NCBI RefSeq assembly: GCF_002734215.1
Contig: NZ_NSEB01000012.1
Span: 470,214-534,213, forward strand
Source of the DNA: Fredinandcohnia onubensis
Lineage (GTDB): Bacteria > Bacillota > Bacilli > Bacillales > Bacillaceae_L
DNA length: 64,000 nucleotides
Direction of reading: 5' to 3'
The position numbers and the translations under genes are program-made. Below, piece after piece: positions 34,686 through 44,156 of this stretch. How positions within the stretch are numbered: position 1 is the stretch's first letter; each line of letters starts with the position of its first letter. The notes below the pieces were generated by a model. The model was not told where the DNA came from. It ran no database searches and worked only from the letters and a program-made list of their open reading frames with translations.

Positions 34686-35435
34686 TTAGGAGGACAACGA
34701 GGCCAAAACACTCATTCCCCCGCATACATATAAAACCTGTCCTGTAGTAAACCAATTTTCCTCTCCCGCAAAATATTCCACTATATTGGTAACCTGCCTT
34801 GGAGTACCTACTTTCCCCATTGGCTGACTCTTCATGCGAAATGCCACTTCCTCCTCAGTGCTCTGACTGTGAAGTGGGGTGTCAATCATACCAGGGGCAA
34901 CACAATTTACTGTTATTCCCATTCTTGCAGTTTCCAATGCTAATGACCTTGTAAGACTTACAATTCCCCCCTTTGAAGCTGCATAATTAGCCTGGGCTGT
35001 TCCACCTAGCCAACCTCTTGAAGAGATATTAATGATTCTTCCGTGTCCTTTTTCCTTCATTATTTTTATAGCTTCACGGCAACATAGAAAGTAGGATTTA
35101 AGGTTTACCTTAATAACTTCATCCCAGTCCCCTTCTTCCATATTAGTAATAGGCATATTGCGCATTATACCCGCATTATTAACAAGTATATCAACTGTTC
35201 CGTATTCTTTTAGAACCGATGTAAATAGATTTTCACACTCACTGTTTTGAGAAACATCAGCCTTAATAAATATCGCCTCACCACCATCGATTTTAATCGT
35301 ATCGACGACTTGGTTTCCTCTCTCTTCATTGCGGCCAACAACAACTACTTTGCAGCCATTTTTTGCAAATTTAACTGCAATATCCTCACCTATTCCCGAT
35401 GTACTGCCGGTTATAACTACAACTTTCTCTTTCAT
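34686..35435 (-). CDS. SDR family oxidoreductase (last gene of the sigma-54 operon)
   Basis: A 249-residue classical short-chain dehydrogenase: TGSTSGIG cofactor loop (about residues 9-16), NNAG (about 89-92), catalytic Ser and YAASKGG (Tyr/Lys), and VAPGMIDTP. It is FabG-like in length and motifs. It would oxidise a hydroxyl group or reduce a ketone with NAD(P). The ATG at 35435 has GGAGGGG upstream. It lies 78 bases after the symporter gene, in the same direction, and ends the operon. The substrate is probably a product of the M20/M24 hydrolases, by inference. Confidence 0.85.
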   Translation of the reverse strand: MKEKVVVITGSTSGIGEDIAVKFAKNGCKVVVVGRNEERGNQVVDTIKIDGGEAIFIKADVSQNSECENLFTSVLKEYGTVDILVNNAGIMRNMPITNMEEGDWDEVIKVNLKSYFLCCREAIKIMKEKGHGRIINISSRGWLGGTAQANYAASKGGIVSLTRSLALETARMGITVNCVAPGMIDTPLHSQSTEEEVAFRMKSQPMGKVGTPRQVTNIVEYFAGEENWFTTGQVLYVCGGMSVLASLSS

Positions 35436-35513
35436 GGGGTGTCCCCTCCAATCATAAAACCCATTTCTTTACTAGTACAATTCATTTATTAATCTTTAAG
35501 TCTATAAAAGGTA

Positions 35514-37052
35514 TTAACTATTAACTACCATATCTGAGTCTACCTTTTTCGTGCGTTTTCTTGGATCCTTCATCTTTTCACCAAAGAACATCTCAATAAT
35601 GGCTGCATCGGGTCGTTTTGTGCATAATGCTACAATGATAAATACCGATACAGAGAGTAGTAGTCCTGGAAGTATAGGGTGAACAGCCCATGACGGCTTT
35701 AATGTCGGAATGACATACATTGCAGCTGTTGACAGAAAGCCTACTACCATACTTGAAAGGCAAGCCTGTGAATTGGCTCTCTTCCAGTAGAAGACGCCTA
35801 TAAGTGATGGAAGAACTCCTGCACCCATCATTGCGAATGCTGATGACCATAGGAAGAAAATTCCTTGGACCGTTTGAGCAAGATAAGCAATGGTGATTGA
35901 AAGAATCGTACAGATAATCATTGTAACCTTTGAAATTTTAACAACTGTTTTTTCCGAAGCATTCGGATTAATGAGTTTTTTATAAATATCATAGCCTGCG
36001 GCTTGAGCTGAAATAATAAGCATTGTTGAAGCTGTTGACATGACCGCAGCAATAATACCAACTAGTACAATCGCTGCGACAACAGGTGGTAGAATACCCA
36101 TTACAACCGTTGGGAATGCATAATCAATCCTATCAAGATTTGGATAATTCACCCTAGCATATGCTCCGATTATAAGCCCACCTATAAGAATAATACAGTT
36201 CGGGATAAGAATAAGAGCAACTCCGCTTATAGCAGCCTTTTCATTCTTGGCAAGATAGACTCTTGTCATCTGATGGGGTTGTGAAAGATTACCCATAGAC
36301 CAAACAAAAAAGAATGAGATTACCATTGCTAAAGTAAAAAAGTCGTTTGTTGGGGATAAAAGGTCTGATCCTCCTGCCCATGTCTTTCCTTCTGGAACAG
36401 AAGACTGACCAAAAGCAGTAATCAGGTTTTCAAAACCTCCACCTTTTACTAATGCAACACTTACCGATGCAACAACTGCAAAAATCATTAATATAAGACA
36501 GAGCGTATCTGTCCAGGCAACTGCTTTTGCCCCTCCACTATAAGAATAAAGTAAAACTACAACTGCACCTATGATAATACATGCCATATAGGGAAGATCA
36601 GTTACAAGGCTTAAAACAGTAAATATTCCCAAATACATAGCTGCCATACCAACCGTATAAATCAATAGAATAAGAAGGGAGTAAAATCCTCTAGTAAACT
36701 TAGAAGGATACCTTAAAGCAATTAGGTCCGGCATTGAACTTGCTCCATAATAATAACCGATTCTCCAGAATTTTTTCGCAAAAAATACCGCTAAGATAAA
36801 CATTGGGAGTATTGTGGCATTAAAATTCCAAATCTGTACCCAACCGTATGAATAGTTTGCACCAATCTGTCCAATAAACGTTCCTGCACTCATAAAACTA
36901 GCACCATATGTACCAGCAACAACCCATTTGTTCATACTTCTTCCTGCTACATAATATTCTTCAGTAGTTTCCTTCTGACCTCTAGATGCTAATAGGCCTA
37001 TTACAACGAGAAATAGTAAATAAATAATAAAAACTATTATATAAACATTCAT
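35514..37052 (-). CDS. Sodium:solute symporter (SSS family)
   Basis: A 512-residue protein with about 13 membrane spans. SSS signatures include VAGRSMNKWVVAGTYGASFMSAGTFIG near the N-terminus, ASSMPDLIALRYPSK, and AAVMSTASTMLIISAQAAGYD around 330-350. It would import the organic substrate of the operon with sodium ions. Its relatives carry pantothenate, proline or monocarboxylates, so the solute is not fixed. AAAGGGG precedes the ATG. A 43-residue membrane protein is encoded directly upstream, a known pairing for transporters of this family. Confidence 0.88.
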   Translation of the reverse strand: MNVYIIVFIIYLLFLVVIGLLASRGQKETTEEYYVAGRSMNKWVVAGTYGASFMSAGTFIGQIGANYSYGWVQIWNFNATILPMFILAVFFAKKFWRIGYYYGASSMPDLIALRYPSKFTRGFYSLLILLIYTVGMAAMYLGIFTVLSLVTDLPYMACIIIGAVVVLLYSYSGGAKAVAWTDTLCLILMIFAVVASVSVALVKGGGFENLITAFGQSSVPEGKTWAGGSDLLSPTNDFFTLAMVISFFFVWSMGNLSQPHQMTRVYLAKNEKAAISGVALILIPNCIILIGGLIIGAYARVNYPNLDRIDYAFPTVVMGILPPVVAAIVLVGIIAAVMSTASTMLIISAQAAGYDIYKKLINPNASEKTVVKISKVTMIICTILSITIAYLAQTVQGIFFLWSSAFAMMGAGVLPSLIGVFYWKRANSQACLSSMVVGFLSTAAMYVIPTLKPSWAVHPILPGLLLSVSVFIIVALCTKRPDAAIIEMFFGEKMKDPRKRTKKVDSDMVVNS

Positions 37053-37191
37053 ACGTTTTCCCCTTTCAATTTAAAGTAAAAAACACGGATAAACAGAGTA
37101 ATTACAATTGTTTCTTCGAGTTCTGTTTTAACGTTCATATTTTTCAGAATAGAATCTATAATTTCATACCTAAAAATCTATCTTTTTTCTT

Positions 37192-37323
37192 TTAACCTAT
37201 CTTTTTTGAATTCTTAGATTCCTCCACAACACTTTCAGTTTTTATAGTTAGCGCCGCACAAATTCCTACTGATACAATTGTCTGAATGATGAGAATAGCA
37301 GTCATCCAATATACATCTCCCAT
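37192..37323 (-). CDS. Putative small accessory membrane protein of the symporter
   Basis: A 43-residue protein starting MGDVYWMTAILIIQTIVSVG with one membrane helix and a polar, charged C-terminus (VVEESKNSKKIG). AGAGGTGAA lies eight bases before the ATG. It is set between the M20 peptidase and the symporter in the operon, as small accessory subunits of symporters often are. It is too short for routine gene calling but has a clear ribosome site and composition. Confidence 0.7.
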   Translation of the reverse strand: MGDVYWMTAILIIQTIVSVGICAALTIKTESVVEESKNSKKIG

Positions 37324-37418
37324 AAAGGTTCACCTCTTTTCTAAAATAATATAGGAATTACAGCTCAACTAAATTATGCAATTCCACTCTATGGGCCTTT
37401 GGTGATTCCTGTCCCAGT

Positions 37419-38588
37419 CTAATCTCGGAAAACCTTAAGAACCATCTGTGCCACGAATGCACTCCTTATGCCAATATGATCTATATTTATATATTCTTTT
37501 CCAGGCTGATGAACAAAATCTCCACTCATTCCCAGACCGTCAAGTGTTGGGCAACCTACAGATGCAGTAAAGTTTCCGTCGCTGCCTCCTCTTGTTACAT
37601 AACCTTGCATATCAATACCAAATTCACTTCCAACCTCTTTAGCTAGTTCATAGAGGCCTCTATGTTTAGGATCATTTTCATCAAAAGGTGGTTTTTCAAT
37701 TCCACCGGTTGTCATAATTTTGACTTCAGGGTTAAATGGCTTCAGATTTTTAAACAGTCTATCATATTCCATTGCCATATCTGACGAAGAAAATCTTGCA
37801 TCTATTGTTAGTTCACCGTCTCCAGGAACTGTAGGCCAGCCAGCATTCCCACTCTTTAAACAAGTACAAGCAACCGTCAATCCTTTACTTATGTCTGTAA
37901 GACCTTCTAAATATACAGCCTGTTTAGCAAGCTCAACTAAACCGCTATTGGCATTTTCAGGCTCCTGACCTGAATGAGCAGGTTTTCCCTTAGCAACAAA
38001 CGTATAGTTCCCTCTTCCAAATCGTCCTATTTTCAAACCACCTACATAGTCACCTCGCGTACTTTCCATAACAAAGGCGGCCTTACTCTTTTTAGCTAAC
38101 TCTTTATAATGCATATTTGATGAATAGCTCCCAGCCTCTTCATCAGAGCTTAAGAAAAATACTATCTTTTTATTTTCAGGAAGCAGATTAAGTTCTCTCA
38201 AGGCTTTTGCAACCATATATACCTGAACGTTTCCGCCCTTCATATCAAGGACACCTGGTCCCCAGACCTTTGTTCCTTCTTTTTTCCATAAATCACCAAA
38301 TGAATCTTTTGGATAAACCGTATCATAGTGACCAACAAATAGAATTTGCTCTTCACCATCCCCTAATTCAAGAAGCAAATGATCGCCATAGCGACTGTCG
38401 TTGCTAGGTACAACAGTGCTCTTAAAGCCGATCTCAGAAAAGATCATTTCGAAATAATCTCTACATTTCTTCAGGTCTTCTTTATCTCCTTCTGTAGGAC
38501 TTTCCAAAAGCACAGCTTCTTTTAAAACCCTAAGAAACTCTTCTGTATGTCCTTCCATATAATCCAAAAGTATTTTTGACTCTGCCAT
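37419..38588 (-). CDS. M20 family metallopeptidase (carboxypeptidase G2-like)
   Basis: A 389-residue zinc hydrolase. Metal ligands are VGHYDTVY (about 85-92), GPGVLDMKGG (about 110-119) and the catalytic SSDEEAGS (Glu-Glu, about 145-152). A dimerisation domain sits between RGDYVGGLK and MTTGGIEK, and a late GGSDGN and QPGKEYI contribute remaining residues. Such enzymes cut C-terminal amino acids or N-acyl groups from small molecules. It lies 95 bases upstream of the accessory protein and 80 bases downstream of the M24 gene, in the operon. The ATG at 38588 has AAAGGAGAG upstream. Confidence 0.85.
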   Translation of the reverse strand: MAESKILLDYMEGHTEEFLRVLKEAVLLESPTEGDKEDLKKCRDYFEMIFSEIGFKSTVVPSNDSRYGDHLLLELGDGEEQILFVGHYDTVYPKDSFGDLWKKEGTKVWGPGVLDMKGGNVQVYMVAKALRELNLLPENKKIVFFLSSDEEAGSYSSNMHYKELAKKSKAAFVMESTRGDYVGGLKIGRFGRGNYTFVAKGKPAHSGQEPENANSGLVELAKQAVYLEGLTDISKGLTVACTCLKSGNAGWPTVPGDGELTIDARFSSSDMAMEYDRLFKNLKPFNPEVKIMTTGGIEKPPFDENDPKHRGLYELAKEVGSEFGIDMQGYVTRGGSDGNFTASVGCPTLDGLGMSGDFVHQPGKEYINIDHIGIRSAFVAQMVLKVFRD

Positions 38589-38667
38589 TCTTCTTCTCTC
38601 CTTTCTTTAACCTATTTTCATAGTTTAAAAAGCAGTAATAATTTATCTATGGAAAATGAGCTTTACT

Positions 38668-39858
38668 TTACATATTTAGTAAAAGTCTTTCTTCGTACTC
38701 GGTATGCGTAAGAAGTTCAAATCCATCCTCCGTAATAACCACCATATCCTCAATACGTACTCCACCAACACCTGGGAGATGGACGGATGGCTCAATACAT
38801 AATACCATTCCCGGTTCAATCACCCATGGTTTTTCACCTTTTGCCGAAGCTTCTCCAATAATAGGTGCCTCCTGAAGATTAACCCCTGTTGCATGTCCTG
38901 TAACCCCAAAATACCAATATTTTTCATAGCCGGCTCTACGGAGAACATCTCTTGACGCTTTGTCGATATCTGATGTTAGAGCCCCTGGCTTACATGCCTC
39001 AATCGCCGACATTGTCGCGTCATAAACTGCCGTGTATACCTTTTTCTGTTCGTTATTTAAAGGATTTCCAGCCATAATCGTACGACAATAATCACTATGA
39101 TAACCATTGTAACAACATCCGACATCCATAAGAACAAAGTCACCATTTCTAATAATCCTCTCAGTTGGAAAACGTACTAGAGTTATAGCGTTTTCTCCTG
39201 AATTGACTTGTGTAGGGTGAGTATGACCACCTTCCGATCCACGTAGTAGCATTTCATTGTGAATCATTGCTGAAACCTCTATTTCTGAAAGGCCCGGACG
39301 CATGTTTTCGATGGCGACTTGTGTACCTGCCTCTGCAATTGCACATGCCTTTTTAATTAGGTAAATTTCTTCTGTACTTTTTATAGCTTTAGCTCTGGAA
39401 AAAGTATCACGACCGTCTACTAACACATAATCTGAGAATGTTTCTTTAAATGCTTCAAAAAGCTGGAATCCCATTTCATCGATACCTATCTTAGTACCCT
39501 TTTTAAGTTCAAGTTCGTTAAACACCTCTCTAAATTTTTCAATGCTAAGCATAGGATCCATCGGGAGAGGTTTTACTTTTTTCTTAAGCCACGGCATATA
39601 GGTCATTGCTCTGTCATAATCACCACTTGCTACTAAAATCCAAGGGTCCTCTCCAACAACTTTTACCGCTGCATATCTAAAATAATAAAAGACATTTGGA
39701 CTATTCGGTCGGAAGCTTGTCAAATAGCGTACATTATCGACACGCATTGTGATCATACAATCAAGCCCGTCTTTTTTCATTTGCTCATCTATTCTATTAA
39801 GGCGATAATTTCGCATTCTCTCCATACTTATAGGCTGTTCAAAATCAAATTCGGCCAT
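38668..39858 (-). CDS. M24 family peptidase (Xaa-Pro dipeptidase/creatinase-like)
   Basis: A 396-residue protein of the pita-bread fold. Metal ligands: MDVGCCYNGYHSDYCRTI (two Asp), TGHATGVNLQEAP (His), IEPSVHLPGVG (Glu) and VRIEDMVVI (Glu). The N-terminal domain (residues about 1-150) is creatinase-like. Members include prolidases, creatinase and ectoine hydrolase, so the substrate may be an imide or amide. The start was set to 39858 (MAEFDFEQ) with AAGGAGAG upstream. The longer frame to 39966 overlaps the upstream SDR gene and has no site. Confidence 0.87.
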   Translation of the reverse strand: MAEFDFEQPISMERMRNYRLNRIDEQMKKDGLDCMITMRVDNVRYLTSFRPNSPNVFYYFRYAAVKVVGEDPWILVASGDYDRAMTYMPWLKKKVKPLPMDPMLSIEKFREVFNELELKKGTKIGIDEMGFQLFEAFKETFSDYVLVDGRDTFSRAKAIKSTEEIYLIKKACAIAEAGTQVAIENMRPGLSEIEVSAMIHNEMLLRGSEGGHTHPTQVNSGENAITLVRFPTERIIRNGDFVLMDVGCCYNGYHSDYCRTIMAGNPLNNEQKKVYTAVYDATMSAIEACKPGALTSDIDKASRDVLRRAGYEKYWYFGVTGHATGVNLQEAPIIGEASAKGEKPWVIEPGMVLCIEPSVHLPGVGGVRIEDMVVITEDGFELLTHTEYEERLLLNM

Positions 39859-39937
39859 AACTATTACTCTCCTTTTATGTATAAACATAAATTTCCTAGT
39901 TTTCTCGAAAGTACAAATTTCAAGCTTGAAACATACT

Positions 39938-40723
39938 TTATGCCATAATTGCTCCCCCGTTAACATCTAATATCTCGCCTGTTATATAAGAACCTTCATC
40001 ACTAGCAAGAAATACAATTGCATTCGCCACTTCCATGGCCTTCCCAGGTCTTTTTATTGAAAGTCGTTCAAATACCTCTCCCATGTTCTGAGTTTTTGCC
40101 CAAAGCTCTGTGATCCTTTGACTCGCTTCAATATATCCAGGTGAAACAGAATTTACCCTGATATTGAATTCTCCAACTTCCCGTGCCAAATACCTCGAAA
40201 ACTGATCGATTCCTGCTTTAAGGCTGGAATACGCTATATTTGTATTGTCTCCTGCAGCCCTTCCTATTAGGGAAGATACATTGACAATCCTTCCATAATT
40301 TCTCTCCTTCATTCCCAGTAGCACTTCATTACTACAGAGAAAAACATTTTTTAAATTCAGTTTATAAACTTCATCGAAGTCGTCTCCTGTCATATCTAAA
40401 GTCGATTTTCTTCCAGTGCTACCTCCTGCAACATTGCAAAGTATATCGACCCGTCCAAAAATACTAAGACACTTTACAAAAGATTCTTTAATTGATTTTG
40501 GGTTGGTTACATCAGTTGCTTCATATAAACATTTCACTCCGTAGCCTTCACAAATCTCCTGTGTTTCCTGTAAGTTCTCCACTCCTCGGCTCATTAGAAA
40601 AAGTGATGCTCCGTTTTTTGCCAGTAAAATAGCTGTTGCCCTGCCAATTCCGCTTCCAGCTCCAGTTACAACTGCCACTTTTCCCTTAATGCTTGGTAAG
40701 ATCACCATATTTTCTTTTTCCAT
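39938..40723 (-). CDS. SDR family oxidoreductase (second gene of the sigma-54 operon)
   Basis: A protein of about 261 residues. It has the TGAGSGIG cofactor loop, NVAGGS in place of NNAG, and catalytic Ser plus YSSLKAG (Tyr/Lys). The VSPGYIE loop and the C-terminal NGGAIMA fit the classical SDR family. It differs clearly from the second SDR at the operon end, so two different substrates are likely. AGGAGG lies upstream; the start may be 40723 or the ATG at 40735, which directly abuts that site. Confidence 0.85.
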   Translation of the reverse strand: MEKENMVILPSIKGKVAVVTGAGSGIGRATAILLAKNGASLFLMSRGVENLQETQEICEGYGVKCLYEATDVTNPKSIKESFVKCLSIFGRVDILCNVAGGSTGRKSTLDMTGDDFDEVYKLNLKNVFLCSNEVLLGMKERNYGRIVNVSSLIGRAAGDNTNIAYSSLKAGIDQFSRYLAREVGEFNIRVNSVSPGYIEASQRITELWAKTQNMGEVFERLSIKRPGKAMEVANAIVFLASDEGSYITGEILDVNGGAIMA

Positions 40724-40768
40724 TCCACTAACCATCCTCCTGGAAAATTCCTACTTCTATCTCGTTCG

Positions 40769-41857
40769 TTATACTTTGGGACTTAGACTTAATTGAAGCA
40801 TTTTTGAAATAATTGCATCTCCCATTTCAACTGTTGTATTTGTACCCTTCAAATCTGGTGTTCTTACATTTCCTTCAAGTAAGACTTCTTCAATAGCTTT
40901 AAGAATTAATTTACCAACATCAGGAATTTCAAGATGGTCCATCATGAGGCTTACACTCCAGATTGTAGCGATTGGATTCGCAATTCCTTTGCCTGCAATA
41001 TCGGGGGCCGAACCATGAATCGGTTCAAACATAGAAGGATAGGTTCGTTCCGGATTGATGTTCCCAGATGGAGCCATTCCTAATCCTCCAACAATAGCCG
41101 CTCCCAAATCTGTAAGAATATCACCAAATAGATTACTTCCGACGACCACATCTAACATCTCTGGTCTAGAAATAAATTGTGCTGCCAGTGCATCAACATG
41201 ATAAAATTCTGTTTTCACTTCAGGATAACTGCAACCTATTTCTTTCACAACCTCATCCCAAAAAGGCATGGTGTAGTTCATCGCATTAGATTTTGTTGCA
41301 ACTGAAAGATTTTTCCTTACTCTTTTATCCGCCAACGAATAAGCATAGTTTAATATTCTTTCAGTACCATATCTTGTAAATATATTATTTTGCATAGCCA
41401 TTTCAAAAGGAGTTCCCTCATGGAGACGTCCACCAATATTTGAATATTCTCCTTCCGAATTTTCTCTAACTACGATGAAGTCGAGATCGTCATGATTTTT
41501 ATATCGTAACGGGCTTTCCAATCCTTTTAAGAGTTTTATTGGTCGCAAGTTAACATACTGATGAAAGTTTCGCCGGATAGGCAGAATTAATTCCCATACG
41601 GAAATGTGATCAGGTACAGATTTTGCGCCAACAGCACCAAAAAGAATTACATCAAAATCCTTTAAGATATCTAATCCGTTTTCTGGCATCATTCTTCCAT
41701 GTTGGAGATAATAATCACATCCCCAATCAAATGATTTAAAAGAAAAATTGATTCCGCCATGAATTTCCTCTACTTTTTTTAAGACTTTAACTGCTTCATT
41801 AACGACTTCTGGTCCAATTCCGTCACCAGGAATCAATGCAATAGAATAGTGTTGCAA
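40769..41857 (-). CDS. Beta-decarboxylating dehydrogenase (tartrate/D-malate dehydrogenase-like)
   Basis: A 362-residue isocitrate/isopropylmalate dehydrogenase family enzyme: IPGDGIGPEVV at the N-terminus, RENSEGEYSNIGG (about 138-150), Tyr in the VDALAAQFI region, GSNLFGDILTDLGAA (metal-binding Asp pair) and EPIHGSAPDIAGKGIANP (cofactor loop). The substrate loop and IANPIATIWS pattern fit the TtuC/DmlA group, oxidising D-malate, tartrate or a similar 2-hydroxyacid. It is the first gene after the sigma-54 promoter. Start TTG at 41857 with GGAAGGGAG upstream. Confidence 0.86.
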   Translation of the reverse strand: MQHYSIALIPGDGIGPEVVNEAVKVLKKVEEIHGGINFSFKSFDWGCDYYLQHGRMMPENGLDILKDFDVILFGAVGAKSVPDHISVWELILPIRRNFHQYVNLRPIKLLKGLESPLRYKNHDDLDFIVVRENSEGEYSNIGGRLHEGTPFEMAMQNNIFTRYGTERILNYAYSLADKRVRKNLSVATKSNAMNYTMPFWDEVVKEIGCSYPEVKTEFYHVDALAAQFISRPEMLDVVVGSNLFGDILTDLGAAIVGGLGMAPSGNINPERTYPSMFEPIHGSAPDIAGKGIANPIATIWSVSLMMDHLEIPDVGKLILKAIEEVLLEGNVRTPDLKGTNTTVEMGDAIISKMLQLSLSPKV

Positions 41858-41897
41858 ATTCTACACTCCCTTCCAAATATCTTTCAATGTATTTTAT

Positions 41898-41915
41898 ATG
41901 CAATTTCCATGCCAA
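41898..41915 (-). promoter_or_regulatory. Sigma-54 (-24/-12) promoter of the catabolic operon
   Basis: The minus strand reads TTGGCATGGAAATTGCAT: TGGCA and TTGCA with exactly ten bases between GG and GC, as sigma-54 requires. It lies 41 bases before the first gene and just after the activator's terminator. Confidence 0.85.
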
Positions 41916-41950
41916 GGAACGAAAATTCAAAAAAGTCTAATAATTACGCA

Positions 41951-41979
41951 CAAAAAAACAAGGCACGACCACCTTGTTT
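41951..41979 (-). terminator. Terminator of the sigma-54 activator gene
   Basis: AAACAAGG, loop, CCTTGTTT and then TTTT on the minus strand, about 50 bases past the stop. The stem could also be read as an activator-binding inverted repeat. Confidence 0.75.
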
Positions 41980-42027
41980 ATCAAAAGTTTGTTTTAATTT
42001 GCAACCCGTTGTTGTTTTTTAAAACAC

Positions 42028-43869
42028 TTATACCTTTAAATCATACTCTTTTAATTTCCTCCAAAGGGTAGAACGATCAATTCCAAGAGACTTAGCAGCT
42101 AACGTTTTATTAAACTCATTTTTTTCTAATGCAGTAAAAATAAGCTCTTTTTCCTTATTTTTTAGGCTTTTCTCATTGGGCAAATCCCCCAACATGTTCC
42201 TTCTTTTTATTTTTCCCAATAAAAATCTAGCACCATGAAGTCCTAAACTATTACCTTCCTCAAGAACCACCATTCTTTCAATTGCATTACGCAATTCACG
42301 GATATTCCCTGGCCAATCATATTGCTGAAACAAATCAATTAATTCTTTTTCAACAATTTCTATTTTATGTTTTCGTTTTTCATTAAACTCATTTAGAAAA
42401 GCATTAACCAATATCGGAATATCTGCTAAACGATCCTTTAGAGGAGGCAGCTCCATCGAAAGAATATTTATTCGGTAATATAAATCTGATCGAAATCGTT
42501 TCTTTTCAACCTCTTCTTCTAAGTTCCGATTAGTAGCCGTAATTATCCTCACATCAACTGGGATAATTCGATCCCCGCCTACTCGTCTTATCGTTTTTTC
42601 CTGAAGTACTCTTAATAAAAGCGCTTGTATTCGTAGTGTTACCTCTCCAACTTCATCCAAAAATAAAGTGCCACCGTGAGCAAGCTCAAATAATCCTGGT
42701 TTACCCTCCTTTAAAGCACCTGTAAATGTACCTCCCTCGTAGCCAAAAATTTCACTTTCTAATAGGTTTTCTGGAAATGCTGCACAATTAACAGCAACAA
42801 AAGGGCCAAGTGAACGATCACTAGCAGCATGAATTCCCTGAGCAAATAACTCCTTACCTGTACCAGACTCCCCTGTAATAAGAACAGTAGATTCCGTTTT
42901 AGCAAATTTCCTTGCAAGTTCTTTTACTTCAGATATTTCTGGTGTTACTCCCACAATATCACTTAATCGATATTTCGCTTCTAATCCATTTTGATGAAGT
43001 TTTTTTCGTAGTTGTAATTCTACTTTTTGTATATCCGTAATTTCTTTAAAGTTAGATACCGCTCCGACAATTGTCTCCCTAACAATGACAGGTGAGCGGT
43101 TGATGACAACTTGTCTACCACCAATAGTATCAATATCATCCCTTTCTATTTTACCTGTTTTCAAAACACGCAGCATATCCGAATGAGGTATAAGTTCGGT
43201 AATATTCCGACCTTTCATATTTCCTTCGATACCGAGTATTTTTTTTGCATGTTCGTTAACCAATCTGATGTTGCCTGTTTTATCAACTGCAACCACTCCG
43301 TCATGAGTAGAATTAACGATTGCCTCTATCTGATATCTTTCTTTTATCATTTCATGAGTTAGATTTACTAAGGAACAGGCAATTTGTAATAAAGGTATAA
43401 TAGTGGTGAACATCGGTTTAATATAATGTATGTTTTTTATTCTTGGTGAAGAAATAAATCCTTTCATCCATACTGGAGCGAGGATTATCTGATTGGGGTT
43501 AAGTTCAGAGGTTTGTTTATCCGTCAAAAAAGAAAGTAGGTTATCTTCATTTAAAGTATATTCACTTTTTAACCACAAGATTTCATTTGTTGATGCAATA
43601 TATGTATATTTTAGATTATCTCTTTTTTCACATATCTCATTTATTGAGCTTTTAATATCTCCCATTCCTATCGAAATCGGAATAATTGGCAATCCAAAAT
43701 CCTCCAATTCATTTAAGTAGATTGCTGGTGTAAGAATCACCATCGGATTCATTATTTTTTCTAATATTGAATTAATCGAATAAAAACTAGCAGTTTGGTA
43801 TCCTAAGCCAGTTAAATAATTTTTTATTTGTTCTTCATGCAAATCCTTCATTTTAAATAGTACTATCAT
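42028..43869 (-). CDS. Sigma-54-dependent transcriptional activator with PrpR-like and PAS domains
   Basis: A 613-residue protein with an N-terminal PrpR-like sensor (about 1-170), a PAS domain (about 180-285, VNSTHDGVVAVDKTGNIRLV), an AAA+ domain (about 310-545: Walker A GESGTGKE, Walker B GGTLFLDEVGE, arginine-finger region RSDLYYRIN) and a C-terminal Fis-type HTH (NKTLAAKSLGIDRSTLWRKL). The sigma-54 contact loop reads GTFTGA rather than GAFTGA. It activates RNA polymerase with sigma-54, very probably at the -24/-12 promoter 110 bases downstream. AGGAGTGAT precedes the ATG. The inducer is likely the substrate carried by the symporter. Confidence 0.9.
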   Translation of the reverse strand: MIVLFKMKDLHEEQIKNYLTGLGYQTASFYSINSILEKIMNPMVILTPAIYLNELEDFGLPIIPISIGMGDIKSSINEICEKRDNLKYTYIASTNEILWLKSEYTLNEDNLLSFLTDKQTSELNPNQIILAPVWMKGFISSPRIKNIHYIKPMFTTIIPLLQIACSLVNLTHEMIKERYQIEAIVNSTHDGVVAVDKTGNIRLVNEHAKKILGIEGNMKGRNITELIPHSDMLRVLKTGKIERDDIDTIGGRQVVINRSPVIVRETIVGAVSNFKEITDIQKVELQLRKKLHQNGLEAKYRLSDIVGVTPEISEVKELARKFAKTESTVLITGESGTGKELFAQGIHAASDRSLGPFVAVNCAAFPENLLESEIFGYEGGTFTGALKEGKPGLFELAHGGTLFLDEVGEVTLRIQALLLRVLQEKTIRRVGGDRIIPVDVRIITATNRNLEEEVEKKRFRSDLYYRINILSMELPPLKDRLADIPILVNAFLNEFNEKRKHKIEIVEKELIDLFQQYDWPGNIRELRNAIERMVVLEEGNSLGLHGARFLLGKIKRRNMLGDLPNEKSLKNKEKELIFTALEKNEFNKTLAAKSLGIDRSTLWRKLKEYDLKV

Positions 43870-44156
43870 TGGATCACTCCTAAAATGTATTTATAGAATT
43901 GTTTATCGTGTTATTTATTCGGAATCTTCCGTCTTTATAATATAGGTAATTTTTATTCTTGTAAACTAGCTATTATTTTTACACGATAATTGAATGAGTT
44001 TGTATTGAGGCATTTCCAGCCTAAGAAACTAGGTTCAATAAATGTCATCATCACAAGTCAAACTTCCGAAGAATCCTACTATAGACCTAATCAATATAAG
44101 CCCTTTTCCCCACCCTCTTTCTGGTAAAATAAAGAAATGAAAGGGGCTATTGGTTG

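Noticed and set aside
39859..39966. N-terminal extension of the M24 peptidase
   Set aside because: It overlaps the upstream SDR gene, lacks a ribosome site and does not resemble the family N-terminus.
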